Assembly: GCF_026212465.1 (NCBI RefSeq)
Contig: NC_080051.1
Location: 18,575,459 to 18,639,458, forward strand
Direction: 5' to 3'
Source of the DNA: Amaranthus tricolor
Taxonomy: Eukaryota; Streptophyta; Magnoliopsida; Caryophyllales; Amaranthaceae
DNA: 64,000 nucleotides
Shown here: positions 1 to 12,278 of the stretch, in pieces
How positions within the stretch are numbered: position 1 is the first letter of the stretch
Layout: every line of letters begins with the position of its first letter
Position numbers and translations under genes: made by a program
Notes under the pieces: generated by a model
What the model was told of the DNA's origin: nothing
Databases searched by the model: none
Seen by the model: only the letters and a program-made list of their open reading frames with translations

Positions 1-1900
1 AATCACATTGTTTTACCTTTTAAATAGGCTTTTGAACTGTAAAAAAGTGCACTGCACCTATGAAAAGCTCGCACTTTTCTCTGCGCCTTGCCTCTTTTAA
101 TACTAAGGTTCCGAGAAATTATGATTTGGAGATTGGGCGACATTGCTAATATTATGGAGGGAAGGCTATAATTGTTTTAAGGTTTCTCAAGGATCATATT
201 GGTCATGTACAGAAACCCAAATTTTCCCTAGAAAAGATGAGCTGGAGGGTTAGAAGTAGATTCTTATTTGTGATTGGCAAGAAATTCATAATTATTGGAG
301 ATAGCATTCCTTTGGTCACATAACGTACTCGAGAATAAGAGATTGAACGTTAGCACGACTCTGGCTGACCAGGCAAAAGGTAATCGTCATACCCATATTG
401 CCGTAGTCTCACATGTAGCTTCTTTGGAGTATTACTGAAAAATGTTGATGAAAATGGTAAAATCCTGCAGGCTTATGATTAGTCTTCCAATCTCATGACA
501 ATTTTATATTAGCATTTTGGATTCTTACTACGACATGGGATGGATTTTAGTGTAAGTTGCAGATTTCTTTAGAAGGTTTTCATTCACACTTGAGATGTTT
601 GCACCCTTACTAGCTACGTAGGTTATTTTAGCAGGATCTTACAAAAAGGCTTCCTTGATTCTAACAAAATTTTTTTATTTCCTGTTATGCACATAGTGGT
701 CTTGGGTACCTATTATTTATGGAGAACATGCGTAGGAAATGTGAAGGCAAACATACTTTGAGTGAATGTTTAGGAGCTAAGGAGAGTTCTGTCCAATTCC
801 TTTTACACCTTCCAGTTGTGTCTTGATGGAATGACTTAAGCATTTGCTGCATCTTGTGTCATGATTCCTTCACTTTTATTTTTATTTTACGTTTTTTATT
901 TCCTTTGTTTTAATTAGAAAATAATTTTTCTCTGAAGAAAGAGAGCAGAAAATGAGGACAAGCTGTCTTCTCAACTGAAGAAAATTATAGATCAAACACA
1001 GGAGCTGTTTTGCATCCTTATGACATGCCACTTAATTGCCATGAAAACTTTGCACCACGTCATATGAAAACGTGAATCTTCCCCCAATCCAAAACATTTA
1101 ACTGACCGACCCTTATTTATGCAAAGAAAGCACCCTCAATCCCTGTTAACTTGTTTTGTCACAATAAAGAAATACATATGACTGAGACTCACTGTTAACT
1201 TAGCAAAGCATATAGTCCTTTGTCCTCTTGGTTTTGCACTGTGGGGGGATGGCATGGAGTTTAAGGAATTGGGTTGGGTGAGTTAGTTTTTTTTTTTTTA
1301 TCCTTTTGTGAGTTAAGGGGAGGAACTAAGAGAGGGGAAATAGAAAGTATAGGTGTGTTAGAGTGGTGAGGTCATATCCCAAAATAGTAATGGGTGAAAC
1401 TCATTGGGACAGACTAAAATAGATGTGGGGCAAATTTAGAAGGACGGAGGGAGAATGTATTTGGAGAAATAGCCAAACATGGGCTTTGCGTTGTATTGGC
1501 TGTTCATAACAGGGATATCAGCTATTGAGATTTAAAGATGAAGATAACAGAGGATTAATATTAAAATGCAGTATGTGAAGATAGTTTCCCAGCTTTGAGG
1601 AGGAGATCTCTTCCAAATCAGCTAATAGCTCAACAAACACAACAATTTTTAGATGCCTCTCTCTACTCTCCCATTCTTTATAGCCTTATTCTTCCTTCAC
1701 CTCTTTTATCTCTTTTGCTAATGTTTTTACCAACAAAACTCGAGCAAAATTATTTCTCATTCTTAACATACCCCCATTGCCAGTTGACTGCATTCTCCTT
1801 CTAAGTCTTCATCCCCAAATGGAGCTGATTAATTGATAGGGTTAGCTTAGGGACCTGATGAGGTTTTCTGTTTTCTGCTGTTTTCACAAATGTAACACAA
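1..1900. other. No recognisable gene; probably intron or upstream of UFL1
   Basis: AT-rich sequence without a convincing exon. I looked for the UFL1 residues that should precede the first exon in the window (the stretch ending ...DLAEES in Arabidopsis) and did not find them. A run of about 13 T lies near 1287-1299. Around 1380-1455 the sequence ends like a Stowaway MITE (GGACGGAGGGAG). If UFL1 is intact, this belongs to a very large UFL1 intron. Confidence 0.4.
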
Positions 1901-2039
1901 CTCTCCTCCTTGTTTGGGCTTGGGATGAGCAATGAATAGCAAAATAATACTCACTATCAAAAAATTACAAATGTGATGAAGTATTACTTACCTGTCATTG
2001 ATTGATCACAACCCCTTTATGGACCAAGAGTAAATGCCA

Positions 2040-4445
2040 GAAGAACACCTACTGATGGAGCTGCTTTTGGACCAGGTTGTCACTACTAATTTTTTTAGTG
2101 ATTGTTTCTTTGGTAAAGAAAGTTAATGGGAAACTGTCAAAAGTACAGATTAGGGATGAGAAATCCCAAATGAGATCATCTAAAATATACATCACAGTCT
2201 CCCAATTACTTTTACAAAGATCATTTAGAGTAGCATGGTCAAAAAGACCAAAGAATTGCTTTCTCCAATATAATTTCCAACAATAAGAACCCATCGTTCA
2301 AAATTCGTCTATTCCTCTCCAACCAAATTGGTCTAAGAATTGCATAGCAGCAAGTCCAGCAACATCTCCACAAACTTTTCAGCTCCCTCTTATTTCCAAA
2401 GCCTCAGTGATCAAAAGAATAGAAAATCCCCAATCCCTTGGACCTACCCAAAGATCTCCACTTATCATAAGAGTATGCCCTATATTTTCTCGTTAAACTA
2501 CAATACAAAAAGAGATGATCATTATCCTTTCCATCTTTCAAGCACATAACACATGATTCAACACTTTGCCAGCTCTTTTAATTTTGAAATTCTCCATAAT
2601 GTCGAGGTTCCCTAAAACCACCAACCACACAAAAGCTCTAATCTTACAGGGAACTTTCGATTTCAAATAAAGTTAGTTTCAAAACGTTGATTTAATGAGG
2701 AAGAAAGTGATACTAAGCATGAGTGAAAGAAGCACAAGAAAATCTTGTAGATGTATCTGAACACCAATACCTAGAATTCGAATTTTTAGATGGGTATTTT
2801 GAAGAATGGATAGCAAATCAACAACGAATTGAAGGTCTCATTCTAAAGGATGAGGATTAAAGAAAAAAAAAAACCATGCCACTTGAATATCTCCCTCCCT
2901 ACAAGAATACAAATTACAAATAGGAACATCATGTTTAGTGGATAATTGCTATAGTCTTAGAAAAAGGGTTTTGAAGGGTTGTACTTATCCAAACATCTTC
3001 CCCAAATTTAATCAAATTGCCCCTCCCCGCTTTGAGTCGAATAAACGTAAAACAAATTGGAGATACTTGAGAAATTGACTTTTGAGGATTGAAATATAAA
3101 GAACTTGGATTAGCGCATACATCCCATAGAGATATTGGAGATCCAAAGATGCTTCTGATGACTCGATGCCAAAGAAGATCTGGTTCATGAAGAAATCTCC
3201 AAAGCCACTTACGAAGTAATGCCGAATTTTTAACCTTCAAATCCCCTACTCAGACCTTCTTGATGAAACGACAGTCTCACTATCTCCGACTTCACTAGAA
3301 TTCCTTTTCACCTCTCTATCTCCCTCCTAAAGAAAATTCTTCATCTTCTCTAAAAATTTTAGTAATGGATTTTGGAGTGACAAAAAAAGAAAATAAAGTA
3401 AAGTGGAATATTTCTTAAGCATGAGTTGACAATATTGATTCTACCTCCCTAGGAGAAAGATGATTTCTACCATCCATCAATCTTTTTTGAAATCTTTTCA
3501 ATGACCAGCCCCTAAAAATCCTTTTTGTCTACAATTAGATCCCAAGGGCAACCACTTTGCAATTAGTTGAGTTAGCCAAAAGCTCTAATTCCACATCTAC
3601 CAAATTAATTGCAGCAAGACTAGACTTCTGAGAATTAATTTTCAAACCCGAAATCTTTTGAAAAAAAAAAAATCATTCTAAGAGCATTGCAAAATATTTT
3701 CCTATCTCCTGATATACATAGTATAGTATCATCTGCATATTGGAGGTGACTAACCATAATGTTCTCTTTACTCAACCTACATCCTCTCTCAACTCATCTT
3801 GTAAGTATTCTACTCAAAACATCAGCAACTAAACTGAAAAGAAATGGAGATAAAGCATCACCTTGTCTAAGACCTTTGAAAGATTTAAATCACGCTCTCA
3901 AAGAACCATTCAAAACCACCACAAAACTGGAAGAATTAAGGCAACCATTGATCCATTTTCTCCATGGTCTCCCAAAGCTCCTCTTTTCCATGACCTTGTC
4001 TAAGAATTTCCGATTGACTCTATCATAAGCCTTCTCAAAATCAAGCTTAAAAATCATTTGATATTTTGCACTAGTGTTGAGGCCAATGGGTCTGTAATCG
4101 CCGACCTTCAAAGTCCGTGCTTCTTGGGGACCGTGGGATTTATTTCCTTCCATCTCAAAATCAACTTTTTGTTTTTAATTTCATCCAACTCAAGGCCTTT
4201 CAAGCCAACTGGCATGATCATGGTCAATAAGACTCCAATGCAAGCAACTTCCACAAAAGGTCTCTCATGGTGAGATAGTGAGAATAAATCCTTATAGAAT
4301 CTTGATATCTCCCTCCCAATCCCTTCATCATCCCTTAAAATCCGACCATCTTTGCTCGTCGTTTTGCCAATGAAGTTTTCCTACTTTTCTTTACAAAGTA
4401 TATAATGCAACAATGCGAAAGCCTTACTTCCTACAATATGAGGCC
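2040..4445 (-). mobile_element. L1-type LINE remnant, antisense
   Basis: Read on the minus strand this is a decayed non-LTR retrotransposon. From 5' to 3' it keeps a pre-RT stretch (ILRDDEGIGREI near 4320), the reverse-transcriptase motif DYRPIGL near 4090, the block DFEKAYDRVNRKFLDKV, the active site LQYADDT (YADD at 3728-3739), a KNSALLRKWLWRF block at about 3200, and a Cys/His zf-RVT-like segment around 2480-2570. These are typical of plant L1 second ORFs. Many stops and frameshifts separate the pieces, so it is dead. It lies antisense to UFL1, upstream of the first visible UFL1 exon. Confidence 0.85.
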
Positions 4446-4554
4446 CATTACATGAATTAAAACAAAATCAATGTGGAAAATTGTCGCCAACAAAGATTAT
4501 GCATTATTTGGCTCTCATTAAAACTAATCTATAAATTAGAAAATCAATTTCGAT

Positions 4555-5965
4555 GATCATCTATTTATTCTCCTCCCCCAACCAATTTTCTTACTAATGT
4601 ATCTTTCGGTCTTCTTTGCATATGAAAAAAGAATCTAAACATTTTCTCTCATTTGTCTAGAATATTCGTAACTCTAACAATCTTTCTTGTGTCTTTATAT
4701 TGGATTATATCTAGGGTTGAACAAAGTTTGGTTTAAACCGCAAACCAAACTAGACCAAACCGTAATTTTAGTATTTGGTTTGGTATGCTGTCTAAACGGT
4801 TTGGTCTGATTTTTTTTTTAAATTTATGGTTTCTGGTTTGGTCCCAACTTTTTATTTTTTAGACTAGAACAGACCGAAAACCGTACTATGATCGAAAATC
4901 ATAATTTTTTTATAAAAAATATAGGTTGCTACCTAAATATTTCAAGATGTAGTTATTTTTATAGTAATATATAATGGAATGATGTTGAAGCAATCAACTA
5001 ATTACAAATTACTCCGTTATATTTGGTGATTGTCGGTAACAAATATTTGCATAAACACATCTATTAATTTGGAAAAAATATAAAAATAAAAAACGTAGAC
5101 CAGATCAGAACAGTTTGGTCCGATCCGGTCTGGTAATTTAAACGGTCTAGGCCGGTTCGGAAAATTTTTAGGTCGGAATTTTTTGTCCTGGTCTCATTTT
5201 AGTGTCAGACTAGACCAAACCAGACCATGTACGCCCTATTATATCCTATAGGGTATATCTACTCATCCGCATTAACATACACATCTCGGCTATCACATCT
5301 TTCGATAATGATTTATTCTATTTCTAATAGCCAACATGTTGACGTATATGGTAGAGCTAATCTAATGCAAGTCCGGTCGAATTTTCTTTTTGACTTTAGT
5401 GGCACATCTTGATTATGTGATATTGCAGTCATAACACTTTATTTGAACTACCCGCATCGAAGCATATGCTTAACATCTTGATCAATATTTTAGTTGTGAA
5501 AAATTTACGTCAAGGTACTGTAACACCTACTTAGAAGGGTTCCTTCATATATATCTTTACAACACCTCTATTGTGATCCTTCATGCCGAATAACATTTCA
5601 TATACTCTTTTTTAAATTATTTTGATTCTTATATCTGCCTAAGCTTTGAACCCGTCTTTTGTTTCTTCAACTAATGTGATGTCATCGATGAACAACATGC
5701 ACCGTGAAACTTCTTCCTTTGACAGTCTTGTTATCTCATCTAGGACTGCTGCTGACAACAAAGAGCTCAAATCAGATTCTTAGATGTAGAAAATTTGTGC
5801 CCCAAGTCGCTTCTCTACATGTCCTACCACTAGGTTGTATATCTTTAGACATATCTTGGACTATACCTATATACTTGCGTAGCATCCCTTTTTTCCATAG
5901 CCCCCTAGGCCTGCTTTTGTTCTTTGTCATAAACCTTCTTCATATTAATAAAAATCATAGCAAAA
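4555..5965 (-). mobile_element. RTE-type LINE 3' fragment, antisense, split by a hAT element
   Basis: The minus strand shows eroded RT blocks in the same order as the better copy at 43.6-46.3 kb. There is a degenerate [13 protein letters not shown] block near 5940, FIDDITLVEET (active site FIDD at 5681-5692), and an MRMLRWM-like remnant near 5264-5296. After a 526-bp insertion come RIRN-like and RLRWFGHVQRR-like remnants near 4580-4700. The two halves join across the hAT element at 4712-5237. It has many stop codons. It is a different, RTE-like family from the L1 remnant just left of it. Confidence 0.7.
4712..5237. mobile_element. Non-autonomous hAT element with 8-bp TSD
   Basis: The element begins TAGGGTTGAACAAAG and ends CATGTACGCCCT, an imperfect terminal inverted repeat. 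It is flanked by the direct repeat ATTATATC at 4704-4711 and 5238-5245. Both ends are rich in subterminal TTTGGT/ACCAAAC and GGTCTG/CAGACC motifs, as in hAT elements. It has no coding capacity. It sits inside the antisense RTE-like LINE fragment, so it is younger than that LINE. Confidence 0.85.
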
Positions 5966-6229
5966 TTCATGAAGGAGTGCATATACATCTTGATTCATTT
6001 TTTTCTTAAGATATATTCTCAATTTATCAATACTCTTAAATTTCTGTGTGTGACAGAGAGTGGACATATTCATGACAGCATTGACAACATTGGTGGAAGA
6101 AAGGTAACTTTGAGCTCAACTATTGAAGGTTTTTACTTTGCTGGAATAAAATTTTAAATCAGTTTGTTAGATTGTTAGTACCTCGATTATATACCTTATT
6201 TCTAATAATTTGAAGTAATGTATTTCTAG

Positions 6230-8719
6230 TGGATTATATTTGAAGAAGCTCGATAAGAAACTGGAGAAGTCGCTTTTGCATTCGTATCGTAAGGTATGCA
6301 TTTTCTCTCATCTATACCATCTACTATAGTTTTCCTAAACTCTATTCTAAGTTACTTGTTATTGTTTAGGAAATATTAGCAAGTACATGGTTAATGGCTA
6401 GCAGAAGGTGATTAAATAGACCACAGCATATTCTCAAATCTCAACCCCTAATAATCTCATTAATTCTCAGTGTCTGCAGCTGTGGGAATATGCTTTTGCT
6501 TACAGTAAATTCTATTCTTACAGAGGATAGACTATTACAGCAGCTACTTTGGGTGCTTATATAGTAATCTGTATAGGATTCAAGTTTATTAGATATGGAA
6601 ATGTTGCAGTACTTGTGGCCTGGATGAGACCTCAAGGTTTGTGAGCTATTACTATGTGCCCATGGGATGTGTTGTTTTAACGTGGAAATATATAATCATC
6701 CATGCATTGAATTCGGGAACTAGATTTTGTGTTTGTAGTTGTAATTTCAATTCTTACCTGAGTCACCTGACAGATACAGATCATGCAAGTGACACTTTGA
6801 TAGTATGTATTGGACTTGCATTACAGCATGACTTATACAATAGTGGCTGTATATCTGGCATCCATTAAACATTTTGAACGCCCATAGTCCGTTAAATTTG
6901 GAGGCATGTCAAATTTATGACTCACAAAACACATCCCAATTGTGTAAGAAAGCTGATACTGTCATTGACTGTTGTCGGCCATACACATTTAGCACATTGT
7001 CTGAATTTTGAGTTTTTCTGTAGCTTATGCTAATGTGGAATGCTTTGGCGTGGCCGGTAAGTCTCAGAAGACTCTTAGGGTCATTTTACCTCAACTTGTA
7101 AACTCACTAACACACCTCCAAGAGGGCTTCAATTTCTTGACTATGTTTAGCCTGATTGTACCAATATTAACTTCACAATTATCATTGCCAGCTTGGTTGT
7201 AAATTGTAAACTTCTTTCCTTTAAGGCTGTAGTTACTCTGCTCTCACTGAATTCCTAACCTTGTGATGCTGAAAATACAAAATCTATGGGTTCATGTGGA
7301 AACAACTTCTTTATTAGTACAAGGTACGGTTGCATACATCCGTGGGAGCCACTTGGAATTGGGGTAGTGCTATGTTGTTGCTGTTGCTTTAATGTAGGTG
7401 TACAAACGCACCCTAAACTAGAGTTTTTAGTTTATTATTTTAGAGAATCAATGGTGAGTAAAACAGAAGGGAAGGTTTTGACAGTTCAGTTACTTAATGT
7501 CTCCTGTGCAATGTGTGCAATGTGTATCCAGGATCTCACATCTCAGGTATCCATGGAAACTGATCCAGTTGTACTTCTGCCAAAAGTTGTCTCTTTGCTT
7601 TATTTGAAGGTCAGTTAATTAATTATGTACAGTTATGGAATCAAGAATTCATCATATGAAGATCTATTTTCGATTATGTTGACATGCTAGCTCGTTCCTG
7701 AATGACAGATTTATAATAAAGCACTTCAGGCTCCAGGAAGGGCCATGTCTACTGCTGTTTCTCGATTGAAGGTAATGCAAGGCTGCATTATTCATGGAAA
7801 TTTATTATGGATTTTCCTGTATTTTGTGAGGAGTGTACAATTGAACATCGTAGAAATTAACATCCACTAAAGTTGAGAGATAAAGTTCGGTCTAATCATT
7901 TTTGTTCTACATTGGAATTTTGATGCATGCTATTACAATATATTAATTCATATTTCTAATTTGTTGCAAGAGTCAGATATTTAGCTACTTGAAATTAATG
8001 ACTGTTCTCTAAAATATGTTTTATCCCCAACATTCAATACAATAGTCCGTTGTTCAATGAGTTGGACTTGTGACTATGGTTCTGAAGTGGACATTTGAGC
8101 CGTATCCTGTCTGTTTCTGTGTATTGAGACGGGGTTCACTCTGTTTGCACATGTTACTTGTAAGGTTTACATTTTCTGTGCTTTAGAAACTACATAGAGA
8201 TGTTTTCTGTTCTTGATTTCTAGCCTTTTTCAGTTTGAGAAGATTATCTAGAGCACATCAGGGGTTGATTATAATGCAATTTCGCTGCATCTGAACATCG
8301 TATCTCTTCTTATTTCAGGATAAGTTAGATGAATCAGCATTCAAAACCTTGATGGACTACCATTCAGCTACCGTTACGCTTTTATCACTGATGTCTGCTT
8401 CTACTAATGTTAGTAATTTTGCTTTTCAACTTTGATTTCTCTGATCTGGCAGTTATCCTTTTGCAAACACTTTCTGAATATCGATGTTCTTGCTAATCCC
8501 TCGAAAGTCTCTCATTTTATGTTCTCTGTAAAATTAAGCACAATCCAGTTTTCCTTAAGAGAATGTCACTTACATCAGCTTACTTTTTCTGTCAATCAGG
8601 AAGATGATTGTGCATCAGACAGAATCACGACAAAGAAGGAACTTTTGGAGAACCTAATTCCGACATTAAAGGATTTGGTTCTTGGATCTTCCCAACCTCA
8701 GGAGCAAGCTGACACATGA
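6230..8719 (+). CDS. UFL1: E3 UFM1-protein ligase 1 (UFL1), C-terminal exons
   Basis: Five exons with GT/AG borders and consistent phase: 6230-6293, 7532-7609, 7709-7771, 8319-8408 and 8600-8719 (TGA at 8717). The first begins with one base completing a split codon, so earlier exons exist. The peptides GLYLKKLDKKLEKSLLHSYRK in exon 1, DLTSQVSMETDPVVLLPKV in exon 2, KALQAPGRAMSTAVSRLK in exon 3 and DKLDESAFKTLMDYHSATV in exon 4 match the C-terminus of plant UFL1. The tail ends LGSSQPQEQADT. About 130 of roughly 800 residues are present. UFL1 transfers UFM1 to substrates; in animals it works at the ER with DDRGK1 and targets ribosomal protein RPL26. The 5' exons are outside the window or beyond an intron of at least 6.2 kb filled with LINEs. 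The visible part shows no damage, but a truncated copy cannot be excluded. Confidence 0.9.
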
Positions 8720-9044
8720 ACGCAACATAAACATTCTATCCCGAATGGTTTTCGTTTATTTATATGAATAACTCTATAGCACAAACCATAGAGTAAAATT
8801 ACTGCTTGAATTTCTTTCTACGGGTATACAACATTACAGATTTCACAAAGGATTGCTGCTCTAATGAGATGTAGACAATAACAGATGAAATATGTATCCT
8901 TGAATAATGGAAAATGACAAGCATTACTTCTCTAATTTTTCCTCTTGTGAGTGGTTGATTTACAAACTAGGAAAGAACATTGGTTTTGTATTTTTGTGAA
9001 TATTTTATCTTAAATATAAGGACCTCCATATGAATCTACTTTAT
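8720..9044 (+). other. UFL1 3' flank, probable 3' UTR
   Basis: AT-rich sequence directly after the UFL1 stop codon with no coding signal. Several AATAA-like stretches could serve polyadenylation. A transposon remnant follows. Confidence 0.4.
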
Positions 9045-9226
9045 GTAGAAAATGTATCCATGTCCCGACCCGATTCTTTCTGGTATCCGATATTTGGGCA
9101 TCCGGATAAATCAAGTTGGGACACGAGCCGTTAAAATAGTTAACCGACTAACCGGGTATCTGGCTTTCTAGCTTTTCGGGTACATGAAATGTCGGGTATT
9201 CGGTTGTGATACCCTACCTAAAATAT
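9045..9226 (-). mobile_element. hAT terminal fragment (GGGTACCCG family)
   Basis: The reverse complement follows the left part of the hAT element at 14041: GGGTATTCGGTTGTGA, then a GTCGGGTA-like stretch, then AACGGCTCGTGTCCCAACTTG and a GACCCG-rich end. No flanking duplication is recognisable. It is a degenerate end or solo piece. Confidence 0.5.
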
Positions 9227-9659
9227 CTAAAACCACGTAGGACTGTCCAACCTGTAAGGTAGCTAGATTGAATCTGACTTATAAGAGCAATACAAAAGGA
9301 TAAGATTTCGGTGAAAACTAACCTTTAGCAGTTGTAATCAAACTTTATGTCTTAATTAAGTATTATCGTTACAGGAAGAGTGCATAAAATAATGATTAAT
9401 ATTATAGATTCTTTTTAAAATCAATTATAGAAAAGTAAGTTTAAAATTATCAAATAATTATGTCTTATTTCAGTTGTTGGTCAAGTTAAAATGTGATTAG
9501 TATTAATTTTTAGTGAAATTAAATTATCATGTAACTCTAAAATTAATTGTGTGTATGCCCTCAGGAATCCTTTGTGAAATCTGCAATGTAAAACCATTAA
9601 CAATATAATTCTCTCATTTGGTTTTTAGGTGAACTTTGTTGATAATTGTGTGTATCATC

Positions 9660-9905
9660 AGAAGTTTATTGAGAGTAAAATGATTGTTTTCTGTTTTGTA
9701 TGTGGATGATATCTATTCGTTACACGTTGAATCTAATCAAGAGATTTCTATCAAAGAATTTTGAGACAAAAAATCTTGGTAAAGTCATCTTTGTCTTGAA
9801 GAATTGTGATACTTCGTGATATATCATGAGGTACGTACTCTAAGGTCATCACGACGGAATTATATCGATAAGATCTTGAAAAGATTTGAAATAATGTTGA
9901 GCATG
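9660..9905 (+). pseudogene. Ty1/copia reverse-transcriptase fragment
   Basis: The plus strand encodes VLYVDDIYS (copia RT active site YVDD, 9696-9713), then a FETKNLGKV-like block comparable to FEMKDLGE, and NYIDKILKRFE at 9858-9890. The order and spacing match copia reverse transcriptase. Stops and frameshifts lie between the blocks. No LTRs were found next to it, so it is an isolated relic. Confidence 0.75.
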
Positions 9906-10107
9906 TAGACTAGGGAATACATCTATTTCCAAAGAGAATTAATATAATCTTCGTAATCTAAGGATGGATCATTAGATAGTAGCCAAAAGGGTTGTGAGGA
10001 ATTCGAATAAAACAAGAGATGACATGCTTACTTACAGTCTACAGAAGGTTAGCGAACTTAGCGGTCAATGGATATCGGTCATCATTTGGACATAAATGTA
10101 CTTGGGT

Positions 10108-10420
10108 AAGTGGCCCTAAAATTAGAATTATTTATGGTTAAGCAAAAGTTGAAATTATTATAGGAAAATGAATAAAAATGTTAGATTGAATTCTAGGTAA
10201 TTTTACCAAAAATAAATTAGTGACATTTTTTTCATTGTCGCTAAATAAATTCCACTAAGAATGATTTTGTTTCAGTAACTTTATAAATAATCACTTTAAG
10301 ACATTAAATGTAAAATGAATCAGTTCAACAGAGATATAGTTTAGCCAAATATATTCCACTAAGAACGTCTTATTTGAGAATTTGTGTTTATCTAATTATT
10401 AATTATTATTATTATTTAAT
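10108..10420. repeat. Fragments of foldback and CACTA-like MITEs
   Basis: The stretch ending TTATTATAGGAAAATG near 10170 matches the ends of the foldback element at 49817-50142. The following stretch, with AGTGACATTTTTTTCATTGTCGCTAAA and CCACTAAGAATGATTTTG, resembles the interior and end of the CACTA MITE at 58301-58661. No full ends or target duplications are visible. Confidence 0.35.
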
Positions 10421-11076
10421 ATATTTACATATCTATTAGCTTCCTAAATCCTACTTCCTACAAAACGTTAAATTATTTTCAACAAATTTTTCAGAAAAGA
10501 ATAGGTAAAGTTAGAAACGAAAAGATGTTATTAAATTGCCCCAACATAGAAATGAAAAGATTTTTGTAGAGCTGTTCAAAATAAACCCGACCCGAAAATC
10601 CGACCCGGAATCGAAAATTATCCGACCCGAAAAATGTAAGTTTTTTAGGTTTACCGAGCCGCAATTACCCGAACCGATACTTCACTCGAACCGTTTGATA
10701 ACCGAAAAGGGCAAAATCGAACTCGAACTGCAACCGAATTTTATAACCGACATATAAACCTTAACCGATGTTACCCGAACTGAACAGTGATTGACCCGAG
10801 TCAAATCCGACCCGAATTATGCACGTAACCGAATGTAACCTGACTAAAACCGATTAAGATCGAACTGTTTTTCACCTGAACTGATACAAACCCGATCGAT
10901 TATTAATCGAACTGTTTTTAACCCGAACTGATACAAACCCGAACCGATTGTAAATCGAACTGTTATAAATCCGAATCAAATTTTCACCTAATTTTAGCAA
11001 ATTAAGTCCAATTTCAGTTTTCTAATAATACGGAAAAAGGAAGAACACAAGTTCTATACAGAAGAGATTGCATACA

Positions 11077-11699
<623 letters not shown>

Positions 11700-11982
11700 A
11701 TTGAAGTAAATTGATCTGTCTAATATTAGCGCTGGCAAAAGCTGATCCGACCTGCTAATCTGATCTGAAACCGACTCGAAATTAGCGGGTTTGGGTTTAG
11801 ATTTTTGACCCAATTAATTAAATGGGTCAACCCCACCTGATCTGTTTATTAAATGGGTTAGGTTCAGGTTGAATATTTAAACCCGAAAAAAAAGCTGTTT
11901 AACCTATTTATTAAATTTAAGACGGATCAACGTTTGCCAAATACTTCGTAAAAATAAGATAATACCAATTATCATGTATTGA

Positions 11983-12100
11983 GGGATTTGTCAGCTGAAG
12001 ATGACTTTCAATAAGAAAGGAAGTTGTCCCACATCGGCTAAGGGATTTGTCAGCTGAAGATGACTTTCAATAACAAAGGAAGTTGTCCCACATCGGCTAT
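11983..12100 (+). repeat. Tandem duplication of a 59-bp promoter segment
   Basis: Two adjacent copies (11983-12041 and 12042-12100) differ at about two positions. Each ends in GTTGTCCCACATCGGCTA, so the snRNA upstream sequence element is present twice. The copy proximal to the U5 region is correctly placed for promoter use. Confidence 0.9.
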
Positions 12101-12133
12101 GAAAGATACTAATAAAAGAAAAATCCTTTAAAT
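12086..12133 (+). promoter_or_regulatory. Plant snRNA promoter: USE and TATA
   Basis: GTCCCACATCG at 12085-12095 matches the plant snRNA upstream sequence element RTCCCACATCG. About 31 bp downstream is the TATA-like CTTTAAAT at 12126-12133, followed about 20-25 bp later by the expected U5 start. The longer spacing fits the Pol II type of plant snRNA gene, as expected for U5, more than the shorter Pol III spacing. Confidence 0.75.
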
Positions 12134-12151
12134 CACTTCCACAGATCTCAT

Positions 12152-12278
12152 ACCAACTTACGCAGTCACGCCGTGAGCACAAAGCGAACTATTCTTTTGC
12201 CTTTTACTAAAGAATACCGTGTACTCGCTGCATTAAGTGGCATACGTTTATTTTTGGAGGAAGCCTTTAGTTAAGGTT
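12152..12278 (+). ncRNA. U5: U5 spliceosomal snRNA gene (or recent pseudogene)
   Basis: The sequence folds as U5. Stem TATTCTTT (12190-12197) pairs perfectly with AAAGAATA (12209-12216) around the 11-nt loop I TGCCTTTTACT (12198-12208), which holds the invariant GCCTTTTAC that contacts exon ends. The conserved CCGTG follows at 12217. A lower stem (GAGCAC with GTACTC, then ACTTA 12156-12160 with TAAGT 12234-12238) closes stem I. An Sm site ATTTTTGG lies at 12250-12257. A 3' hairpin AGCCTT/AAGGTT ends near 12278. The length of about 125 nt fits plant U5, and the USE/TATA lie upstream. The start is inferred from stem pairing and promoter distance. It lies inside a hAT element; whether it is transcribed is unknown. 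Confidence 0.85.

Noticed and set aside
930..1020. Exon-like segment (AENEDKLSSQLKKIIDQTQELF) near 945
   Set aside because: Amphipathic and acceptable in composition, but it does not match UFL1 in this position and lacks convincing splice borders.
5969..6157. Frame containing TESGHIHDSIDNIGGRK just before the first UFL1 exon
   Set aside because: The ESG resembles the UFL1 residues before the exon junction, but the next base pair is not a GT donor at the needed place and the rest does not match.
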